Below are positions 1 to 5,895 of a stretch of DNA of 18,609 nucleotides, piece by piece. The position numbers and the translations under genes are program-made. The stretch is from CAZNER01 sp964572065 (GTDB lineage: Bacteria > Patescibacteriota > Dojkabacteria > JAHIVN01), in NCBI GenBank assembly GCA_964572065.1, contig CAZNER010000039.1, forward strand, positions 1 to 18,609, read 5' to 3'. Each line of letters begins with the position of its first letter. The stretch's first letter is position 1. The notes beneath the pieces are model-generated. The model was not told where the DNA came from. It ran no database searches and was given only the letters and a program-made list of their open reading frames with translations.

Positions 1-618
1 AATAAAAATATAGATATTTATAAAGAATTTGATAGATTAAAAAAATTATATTTTTATAGTAAAAAGTATTTTAAAGCTGTTGGTGAATGCGGACTTGATT
101 ACTATTGGTTAGATAAAGACAAGGATATTGGATTAGATAAAAAGAAAAAAGTAAAGCATTTACAAGAGTTATTATTTAAGAGGCAGATTGATTTTGCACG
201 CAAAATCAATCTGCCTCTTATTATTCATACTAGAGAAGTTGAGAAAGAGAGTTTCGATTTAATTTCTTCTTTAGTGAAGAATAGAGTACCGGTGTTATTT
301 CATTCATTTACAGGAGATATTAAAATTGCAGAGAATATTTTTAGACATGGTTATTATATTTCTTTTAATGGAATAATTACTTATCCAAGTGGTGAGAATA
401 TTCGAGAAATATTTAAACTAGGATTTAGTAAATATCAAAACCAAATTTTAGCCGAGACCGATTCTCCTTATCTTACACCTCAGCAGAGGAGAGGACAGGT
501 GTGCGAGCCGTCTGATGTTAGATATGTTGTAGATAAAATGGCAGAATTATCTAAATTCAGAGTGGGTTATATGGCTGATTTGACATATGCTAATGCTTGC
601 AAATTTTATAGTTTATAG
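1..618 (+). CDS. tatD: TatD family metal-dependent hydrolase, 5' end missing
   Basis: The reading frame is open from base 1, so the start lies outside the window; 205 codons are visible of a family that is usually about 260 aa. Visible family signatures in order are VGECGLDYYW (metal-ligand Glu region), RQIDFARKINLPLIIHTRE (conserved helix plus His strand), FHSFTG, and the C-terminal ETDSPYLTPQ with the catalytic Asp. TatD proteins are TIM-barrel metal-dependent DNases (3'-5' exonuclease or DNA repair roles are reported for the family). An internal GTG at 274 could be mistaken for a start, but the conserved upstream half shows that it is not. The gene ends 5 bases before the stop of the convergent valyl-tRNA synthetase gene, so the transcripts probably overlap. 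A perfect 44-base palindrome lies inside the coding sequence. Confidence 0.95.
   Translation, partial: NKNIDIYKEFDRLKKLYFYSKKYFKAVGECGLDYYWLDKDKDIGLDKKKKVKHLQELLFKRQIDFARKINLPLIIHTREVEKESFDLISSLVKNRVPVLFHSFTGDIKIAENIFRHGYYISFNGIITYPSGENIREIFKLGFSKYQNQILAETDSPYLTPQQRRGQVCEPSDVRYVVDKMAELSKFRVGYMADLTYANACKFYSL
177..220. repeat. Perfect 44-base palindrome inside tatD
   Basis: Arms of 21 bases are perfectly complementary around a 2-base centre (AC at 198-199). The left arm reads AAGAGGCAGATTGATTTT from 178 and the right arm AAAATCAATCTGCCTCTT ends at 219. The arms encode conserved family residues (RQIDFA and INLPL), so it is not an obvious insertion into the protein. Confidence 0.9.
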
Positions 619-623
619 CAATT

Positions 624-2879
624 CTATAATGTTATTTCCTTCGGCCATTTTGCATACATTATAGTTTTTGGTTCATCGTCGCTTTTAGGAATTTCCCGCC
701 AAATTTTTTCAGTAATAAAAGGTATAAAAGGATGCATCAATTCGATATAAGTTTTTAAGCATTTCCATAATATCCAATTTGTAGAATTATTTTGTTTTTT
801 ATCTGTGTAAATATATTGTTTTGAATACTCTATATATTCATCACAGAATTCATGCCAGAAAGAGTTTTGTAATCTATCGAGTGCGAGATTGAATTTAAAT
901 CCTTTAATGTTTTTTGTTACAGATTTAATAGTTTTATTAATGTGAGAGATGAATTTTTTATCCATTTTGGACAAGTCTTTATGTTTGATTTCCTTACTAT
1001 TAATTTTGTCGTCTTTAGTATTGATTAGTACAAATTTACTTGCATTCCATAATTTATTTAGGAAGTTTCTTGTAAATTTAATTCTTTCCCAATCGAATCT
1101 ATAGGAACCACCGGCTTTTCCAGCTATATAGTAAAATTGCCTTAATGTGTCAGCTCCGTGTTCATTAACTACGTCGTCCATGGAAATCACATTTCCTCTT
1201 GATTTGCTCATTTTATTTCCATCTGGAGCTAAAAGCATGCCATGGAGATATACATCTTCAAACGGGATTTTTCCTGTTTTATAAATACCAAGCATAATCA
1301 TTCTGGAAATCCACCATTCTAAAATGTCGTACATAGTTTCCATTACATTGGTTGGATAGAATTCGTTCATTAAATTTTCCTTTGTAAGAGTGGCAAATGG
1401 CCACTGCCCTGAAGAAAACCATGTGTCCAAAACATCATTATCCTGAATCCAATCTTTCCCTGGAGACTCTTGTTGAATTCTTACATGGTTTTTATTTGTA
1501 AGATCAAATACTTCACCATTTATTTTTTCGATAATTTTTCCATCTTTGTTAACACACTCTTTTATCTCCCCGTTATACCATGCCGGTATTCTATATCCCC
1601 ACCAAAGAGATCTTGAAACAGGCCAGTCCCTAAGATTTTCAAGCCAGTTAAAATATCTTTTTTCCATATATTTGGGATGGATTTTTATCTTTTTGTTTTT
1701 AACTGCTTTTATGGCATCCTTTTTTAATTTATCGACTTTTACATACCATTGTGATGACATTATTGGTTCAATTATACTTTTACATCTCTCGCATATTGTA
1801 ATATTTTGTTCTTTTTCTTCAGTCTTAGTTATTAAATTAGCCTTCTTTAGGTCTTGGATAATAAATTCTTTCGCCTTTTCGATATTCATACCTTCATATT
1901 TACCAACAGGACCGTATAATTTCATATCTTTCCAGATTACATTGATGTAATTGATTTTTTTATCAGGGTTTTTCTTATTCCATCTCAACATTATTTGATA
2001 ATCTTCAGGTGCATGAGCTGGAGTAATTTTAAGAGCTCCTGTACCAAAATTTTTATCAACCTGCGGATCGGAAATTATAGGAATTTCCCTATTTATTAGA
2101 GGAAGTATTACCTTCTTCCCAATTAGATCTTTATAACGCTTATCCTTTGGATTTACTGCAACTGCTGTATCTCCGAGCATGGTTACTGGTCTAGTGGTTG
2201 CTATTTCGATATATTTCTTAGATTCTTTTAAGGGATATTTAATGTAAAATAATTCCGACTTCCTAGTCTTTTTTTCACAATCAACATCTGCAAGTGCAGT
2301 TTTGCATTTTGGACACCAGTTAGTAATGCGGATTCCTTTGTATAATTTTTTATCATTATAAAGATCAATAAAAGTGTCCAAAACAATTTTTACTACTTCT
2401 GGATCGAGAGTAAATATATCTCTATCAAAGTCAGCTGAGAGTCCAACACGTTCTTCATCTTTTCTGGCTATATCACTGCATTTAATGCAGAATTTATAGC
2501 ATTGTTTATAAAATTCTTCTCTTTTTAAATCAAACTTATTTTTTCCTTCTTTTTGTAAAACGTCTCGTTCAAATACAACTTCAGTTTGAATGCCCGCATG
2601 ATCTTTTCCTGGTAGAAGTAATACTTTTTTACCAATCATACGATTGAATCTTCCCATTAAATCTTGGTAGCAATAACCAGAAAGGTTTCCTAGATGCGGT
2701 CTTGCATTTGCATTTGGAGGAGGGCATATTATACAGAAAGATTCACGATTATCATTAGATAGATTTTTTTGTAAACCTTTTTTATTATGATATTCTGGCT
2801 TATTAAATTTACTTTTTTTCCAAAACTTAAGAATTTCTTCTTCTGTTTTAATTGGATCATATGGACCTTTAGGTAACAT
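624..2879 (-). CDS. valS: Valyl-tRNA synthetase (class I, short form)
   Basis: This enzyme charges tRNA-Val with valine in the cytoplasm. It has the class I signature PPPNANARPHLGN (HIGH-like box at residues 61-65), the CP1 editing-domain strand TTRPVTMLGDTAVAV typical of ValRS, zinc-knuckle Cys pairs (CPKC, CERC), DVLDTWFSSGQWPF, and KMSKS at residues 556-560. GKDHAGIQTE favours valine over isoleucine enzymes. At 751 aa it is shorter than the usual 850-950 aa and ends soon after the anticodon-binding helical domain, so the C-terminal coiled-coil tRNA arm seems absent. The ATG at 2879 follows a T-box leader with a candidate GUC (Val) specifier, which independently supports the valine assignment. 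No Shine-Dalgarno motif is evident. Confidence 0.96.
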   Translation of the reverse strand: MLPKGPYDPIKTEEEILKFWKKSKFNKPEYHNKKGLQKNLSNDNRESFCIICPPPNANARPHLGNLSGYCYQDLMGRFNRMIGKKVLLLPGKDHAGIQTEVVFERDVLQKEGKNKFDLKREEFYKQCYKFCIKCSDIARKDEERVGLSADFDRDIFTLDPEVVKIVLDTFIDLYNDKKLYKGIRITNWCPKCKTALADVDCEKKTRKSELFYIKYPLKESKKYIEIATTRPVTMLGDTAVAVNPKDKRYKDLIGKKVILPLINREIPIISDPQVDKNFGTGALKITPAHAPEDYQIMLRWNKKNPDKKINYINVIWKDMKLYGPVGKYEGMNIEKAKEFIIQDLKKANLITKTEEKEQNITICERCKSIIEPIMSSQWYVKVDKLKKDAIKAVKNKKIKIHPKYMEKRYFNWLENLRDWPVSRSLWWGYRIPAWYNGEIKECVNKDGKIIEKINGEVFDLTNKNHVRIQQESPGKDWIQDNDVLDTWFSSGQWPFATLTKENLMNEFYPTNVMETMYDILEWWISRMIMLGIYKTGKIPFEDVYLHGMLLAPDGNKMSKSRGNVISMDDVVNEHGADTLRQFYYIAGKAGGSYRFDWERIKFTRNFLNKLWNASKFVLINTKDDKINSKEIKHKDLSKMDKKFISHINKTIKSVTKNIKGFKFNLALDRLQNSFWHEFCDEYIEYSKQYIYTDKKQNNSTNWILWKCLKTYIELMHPFIPFITEKIWREIPKSDDEPKTIMYAKWPKEITL

Positions 2880-2901
2880 GAATATTGATTTTATAATTTA
2901 T

Positions 2902-2955
2902 ATATTAAAATGACCCTTATTTAACTACCAAGATTTTGATAATCAAATAAGGGTC
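2902..2955 (-). terminator. T-box attenuator hairpin
   Basis: Perfect 11-bp arms (2912-2922 and 2945-2955; minus strand GACCCTTATTT and AAATAAGGGTC) enclose a 22-nt loop. The 3' side is ATTTTAATAT, a weak U-rich tail. The 5' arm overlaps the strand needed for the antiterminator, so the two folds exclude each other. Confidence 0.75.
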
Positions 2956-3131
2956 TTCTCAAGACGGTACCACCTTTATTCCCATGTACTCAATTTAGTT
3001 CATGGCTCTTTCAGCTTTAACGGGCTTACCCGGTATAGTTAGCTCTTTTTTGATTTTCCTATACAGCTTTTTCTAGCGACGTTTATCCGCCGATGGCGGA
3101 AACTAGAATCAAATGCTTTTAATATTAATAC
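2902..3131 (-). promoter_or_regulatory. T-box riboswitch (tRNA-Val sensing leader of valS)
   Basis: Read on the minus strand, the leader holds the T-box bulge AGGTGGTACCGTC (2963-2975). It is followed by an A2 hairpin (GTCTT-GAG-AAGAC) and a CCTT that can pair with AAGG to close the antiterminator. A competing hairpin overlaps it. Stem III is CCATG...CATGG, just upstream. The only Stem I candidate is small: helix TTCTAG/CTAGAA (about 3070-3107), a bubble containing GUC in the sequence AAACGTCGCTAG, and a CCGCC-ATC-GGCGG cap. T-box leaders bind uncharged tRNA and allow read-through into the synthetase gene. The T-box core is clear; the Stem I fold and specifier are my inference. Confidence 0.85.
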
Positions 3132-3137
3132 AAATAT

Positions 3138-3166
3138 ATTATAGCATAGATTTATGATAGTGGGAA
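3138..3166 (-). promoter_or_regulatory. Promoter of the T-box/valS transcript
   Basis: On the minus strand there is a -35 TTCCCA (3161-3166), a 17-bp spacer and a consensus -10 TATAAT (3138-3143). The predicted start near 3131 gives a leader of about 250 nt that contains all the T-box elements. Confidence 0.65.
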
Positions 3167-3251
3167 AATTTGTGAAATCCAACAACCAAGAACCATGAAC
3201 CTACAATTGATTATTTGATAATTCAGATCAATTAAATCATTAAATTATTCA

Positions 3252-4082
3252 TTAAGGATTAACTGGTTCAAGAGCTTTTCTGCAGCTTACATTCCTCAGG
3301 GAATATGCCAGCATTCCAATTAAGCCTCTTGTTAGCTGAAGTAAATTGCCTATTTTTTCATTTTCCATTTTTATATATAAAATTTGCAGATTTTCATAAT
3401 CTCCTGCAATTTTTCTTACTGCTTCTTCCATGGCTCCATCATCTATTATCGCAACTAGTGTATTCTCAGTTTGCTGTGCATTAAATATTGCTCTTAGAGC
3501 TGGAACTAATCTATTGTCATTTGGGTTCGATTGTTGAGATATATCTCTAACTAAAGTTCTTAATCTTCTATGACCTAAGAGTGTTTCAAGTAGTTGTGTA
3601 GCTCTATCTTTTGCTGCTCCGGCTATAATTAATCTGGCTGGACTAGGTGATTGTAATTTTCTTATTAAATCGCTGAGGTTATCATAGGCTAAAGAATGAA
3701 GTGTTTCTGGTAATGTTGTACGATTTCTGATTAATTCATACAGTGTTAAAATCCATTGGATATTTGTTCCCCATCCGTATTCTAAATGTCTTGAGGTGAG
3801 AAATATCATTGAGATGTCGTGATTTTCTATTAAATGCCGGGCTATTGACTCTAATCCTGTTCTTGAAAGTCCTGGTCCGGTTTGCTCAGATAAAGTTTGG
3901 GCTACTGGTCCATCTATATCCAAAATCACAGTAGATGAATGGCGGTCAAATTTCTCTTTAGCTGCATTAATAATATTAAAGGCTGTTTGAAGATTAGTGA
4001 TACCAACACATCTTATAATATTTCCTTCTGTTGTATAAGTAATTCTTTTTTCGATTGTTTGTCCTTGGCTTACTGTTTCCAT
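3252..4082 (-). CDS. HAD-like fold protein, function unknown
   Basis: I do not recognise a specific family for this 276-aa protein, but it carries what look like all four haloacid dehalogenase motifs in order. These are VILDIDGPV (nucleophile and acid at D55 and D57), FLTSR (T96, motif II), AAKDRA (K158, motif III) and IIDDGAM (D214-D215, motif IV). Most HAD proteins are Mg-dependent phosphatases or phosphotransferases; the substrate cannot be read from sequence. The segment between motifs I and II is about 36 residues, leaving little room for a C1 cap. There is no signal peptide or membrane segment. It is divergent from the downstream comF-like gene, and a TATATT box lies 8 nt before the ATG, compatible with a very short or absent 5' UTR. 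Confidence 0.6.
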   Translation of the reverse strand: METVSQGQTIEKRITYTTEGNIIRCVGITNLQTAFNIINAAKEKFDRHSSTVILDIDGPVAQTLSEQTGPGLSRTGLESIARHLIENHDISMIFLTSRHLEYGWGTNIQWILTLYELIRNRTTLPETLHSLAYDNLSDLIRKLQSPSPARLIIAGAAKDRATQLLETLLGHRRLRTLVRDISQQSNPNDNRLVPALRAIFNAQQTENTLVAIIDDGAMEEAVRKIAGDYENLQILYIKMENEKIGNLLQLTRGLIGMLAYSLRNVSCRKALEPVNP

Positions 4083-4135
4083 ATTTATGAAATATATCTA
4101 GAAATAGTGTTGTGATTTTACTATATGTATATTAT

Positions 4136-4849
4136 ATGTCAAAAATAAGATTAAATGATATTTTAGATTCAATTAATGATTTTTTCTTTCCGCGTATTTG
4201 TGAAGGTTGTGGCAGTGTTGGTGCATATATTTGTGATGAGTGTATGAGAATTAAATTTAAATTTGTAGATGTCCAAAGGTGTCACGTATGCAAGAAAAAG
4301 GTTCATAAAGGAGTGGCTCATGATAAATGTGGAGGCAAGACGAGATTAGATGGAGTATTTATTATTTCAAAGTATTCTAAATTTATTGAAGATTATATTG
4401 GGGACATTAAATATGAGTTCTACTATGCAATGATAGATGATTTAGTTAAAGTGATGAATTTTGCATTAAAGAAAAATATTGATTTTAAGAGGATTGTGAA
4501 ATCTTCTGCTATTACTTTTGTTCCATTACACAAAAAACGAAAAAGATGGAGAGGGTTCAATCAGTCGGAGGAGATGGCTAAGAAAATAGCTGACTTTTGG
4601 AATTGTCCTTGTTTAAAATTATTAAACAGAGTAAAAAACACTAAATGTCAGGTAGGACTTGACAAGAAGGAAAGATTAAACAATTTAGATAATTCTATTA
4701 AAATTGTCCAAGGAACTGATGTAAAAACTAGTTCAATAATAGTTGTAGATGATGTTATGACAACTGGGAATACTTTAGAAGAATGTGCAAAAGTACTAAA
4801 AAGTAAAGGCTTTAAAAAGATTTATGGTTTAATTTTTGCAAGGGGATAA
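4136..4849 (+). CDS. comF: ComF family phosphoribosyltransferase-like protein
   Basis: This is a double-zinc-ribbon plus PRTase-fold protein of the ComF/GntX type, linked in other bacteria to DNA uptake during transformation. The N-terminal Cys pairs CEGC and CDEC (residues 22-36) and CHVC (49-52) form the zinc ribbon. VPLHKKRKRWRGFNQSEEMA is the family's central motif, QVGLDKKERLNN follows, and IIVVDDVMTTGNT (about 202-213) is the PRPP-binding loop. I choose the ATG at 4136 because the family start (short helix then FPRICEGCG) follows at normal spacing; a GTG at 4112 would add only a non-conserved MILLYVYY stretch. The length of 237 aa is typical. No competence pilus or ComEC gene is visible in this window, so a role in uptake is an inference from the family. 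Confidence 0.9.
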   Translation: MSKIRLNDILDSINDFFFPRICEGCGSVGAYICDECMRIKFKFVDVQRCHVCKKKVHKGVAHDKCGGKTRLDGVFIISKYSKFIEDYIGDIKYEFYYAMIDDLVKVMNFALKKNIDFKRIVKSSAITFVPLHKKRKRWRGFNQSEEMAKKIADFWNCPCLKLLNRVKNTKCQVGLDKKERLNNLDNSIKIVQGTDVKTSSIIVVDDVMTTGNTLEECAKVLKSKGFKKIYGLIFARG

Positions 4850-4856
4850 TTTAGAA

Positions 4857-4886
4857 TTGAAGATAACCTTCTAAATATGATATAAT
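4857..4886 (+). promoter_or_regulatory. tmRNA promoter
   Basis: A -35 TTGAAG (4857-4862), an 18-bp spacer and a consensus -10 TATAAT (4881-4886) end 11 nt before the first base of the tmRNA acceptor stem. It begins 8 bases after the comF stop codon. Confidence 0.75.
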
Positions 4887-4897
4887 ATTGTAATTAT

Positions 4898-5391
4898 GGG
4901 GACGATCGGATTTGACAGAAATTTGTTCTTTAAAATTTCAAGCTAAAGTTTTGGCAAGCAGATCTTTACAAAAAAATCTGCAAGTACCGGAAAATCAACA
5001 CCGGTAGGCTTAAAAAAATAAATGCCGAATCAAATAGATTATCAGTTAAATTAAGAGAAGGAGTCAACAAACTCATGGCTAAAGTTGATTCTTTAGTAGA
5101 GAAAGTTTCTCCTTCATATAATCTTAATTTAATGTATGCCTGATTCCGATTCATCGGAAGATGGTATAGGTCTATAGAATTTTCTCTTAGTGAAATTCCA
5201 TAGGCGTAACATTAGCTAAGATGCAGCTTAGAAATTTGGGCTCTTAATTTCTAATCTAAGAAATACAAGAGTCCGGTAAGTAATATTTTTGCTAGTTTAT
5301 ATTTTACTTATCGTTAAAAGTTAAACTAGATAAGCTTGTAGAGGGTTTTAATGGCACTTTTTGGATGTGGGTTCGATTCCCACCGTCTCCA
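4898..5391 (+). ncRNA. ssrA: Transfer-messenger RNA (tmRNA)
   Basis: tmRNA rescues stalled ribosomes by acting as tRNA-Ala and then as a short message. The 5' end GGGGACG (4898-4904) pairs with CGTCTCC (5384-5390), including one G-U pair; the 5' domain GATCGGATTTGACAG is diagnostic. The T arm is GTGGG-TTCGATT-CCCAC (5367-5383). The discriminator is A5391 and CCA is not fully encoded (ATCC follows). PK1 can be placed at CCGG...CCGG (4987-5004). At 494 nt it is longer than the E. coli molecule (about 363 nt). The most likely resume codon is GCC at 5024, in the context TAAATGCC, which resembles E. coli TAGTCGCA; the frame runs to TGA at 5141. Confidence 0.95.
5024..5143 (+). other. Predicted tmRNA tag reading frame (39 codons)
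   Basis: Starting at GCC 5024 the frame encodes 39 residues beginning AESNRLSVKLREG and ending SPSYNLNLMYA, then TGA. Typical tags are about 8-35 residues and end in LAA-like sequences; here the last residues are MYA. The middle (VNKLMAKVDSLVEKV) has the hydrophobic spacing of an amphipathic helix. A possible helix H5 (arms about 5046-5063 and 5109-5132) lies within the frame, whereas most tmRNAs stop near the start of H5. A competing frame ending at a TAA within the 5' arm would encode about 9 residues (PNQIDYQLN). Confidence 0.5.
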
Positions 5392-5447
5392 TCCTTCGAC
5401 AAGCTCAGGACGAGCTTCGACTTAAAATTTTTCTTGTCGAAGGATGG
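5389..5447. repeat. Hairpin repeat (CCTTCGACAAG type) at the tmRNA 3' end
   Basis: Perfect 15-base arms, CCATCCTTCGACAAG (5389-5403) and CTTGTCGAAGGATGG (5433-5447), surround an inner GCTC...GAGC hairpin. The left arm begins in the last three bases of the tmRNA gene. The core CCTTCGACAAGCTCAGGACG is a dispersed palindromic repeat I know from many bacterial genomes, including CPR. It may also serve as a terminator, but no U run follows. Confidence 0.8.
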
Positions 5448-5480
5448 TGGTGAGCAAGTCCGTAGGACGTGTCGAACCAC
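5447..5480. repeat. Second nested hairpin next to the tmRNA repeat
   Basis: GTGGT (5447-5451) pairs with ACCAC (5476-5480), and inside it GTCC (5458-5461) pairs with GGAC (5465-5468) around GTA. It follows the preceding hairpin without a gap and contains GTCGAACCA, the usual other half of the same repeat family. Confidence 0.6.
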
Positions 5481-5534
5481 TCGTTTTACTACACAGTAAT
5501 TAACTTTCAACATTTTATAAATAAGAATTTTTAC

Positions 5535-5563
5535 TTTTCATCCTTTATTGTTTTAACTATAAT
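5535..5563 (+). promoter_or_regulatory. Promoter of first GIY-YIG gene
   Basis: A -35 TTTTCA (5535-5540), a 17-bp spacer and a consensus -10 TATAAT (5558-5563) lie with only 9 nt between the -10 box and the ATG. The predicted transcription start is at or next to the start codon. Confidence 0.65.
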
Positions 5564-5572
5564 CTTCTCACC

Positions 5573-5821
5573 ATGTACTACGTATACATTTTACTCTGTT
5601 GTGATAATTCACTTTATACTGGCTATACGACCAATCTAGATCATCGTGTTAAAGACCACAATGAAGGTAAAGGATCAAAATATGTTAGAAGTAAATTGCC
5701 AGCAAAACTAATTTATTCTGAAGAGTTTAAAACTAAGTCAGAAGCTTTAAAAAGGGAAATTCAGATAAAGGGATGGAGTAGAGGTAAAAAGATTGAGATT
5801 CTGAAATTGAATGTAAGATAA
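5573..5821 (+). CDS. Small GIY-YIG superfamily nuclease (copy 1)
   Basis: This 82-aa protein is a stand-alone GIY-YIG domain of the UPF0213/YhbQ kind. The first strand carries YVY (residues 3-5, the GIY equivalent) and the second YTG (15-17, the YIG equivalent). R25, H29-N30 and E62 (in ALKRE) match the catalytic Arg, the following His/Asn and the metal-binding Glu of the fold. Family members are small presumed structure-specific or repair nucleases; no target domain is attached. The start ATG is set by the conserved MYYVYILL and by the -10 box just upstream. A close paralogue in the same orientation lies at 16482-16733. After the stop, TCCTGAGCTT may be a scrap of the palindromic repeat seen beside the tmRNA. 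Confidence 0.9.
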   Translation: MYYVYILLCCDNSLYTGYTTNLDHRVKDHNEGKGSKYVRSKLPAKLIYSEEFKTKSEALKREIQIKGWSRGKKIEILKLNVR

Positions 5822-5895
5822 TGAAGGAGTGTATAATAAGATCTAGTCCTGAGCTTTATTGTGTTTTTTTACCGTTTTTTACGCCGTTTTTCATA

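Noticed and set aside
1546..1950. Plus-strand 134-codon frame
   Set aside because: It lies wholly within the well-supported valyl-tRNA synthetase gene on the other strand and has no family signature.
4112..4135. GTG start at 4112 for the comF-like gene
   Set aside because: It would add eight non-conserved residues; the family's N-terminus fits the ATG at 4136.
5304..5513. Minus-strand 69-codon frame ending in a GDGGNRTH-like peptide
   Set aside because: It is the complement of the tmRNA 3' end and the adjacent palindromic repeat; such peptides are well-known false genes arising from tRNA-like sequence.
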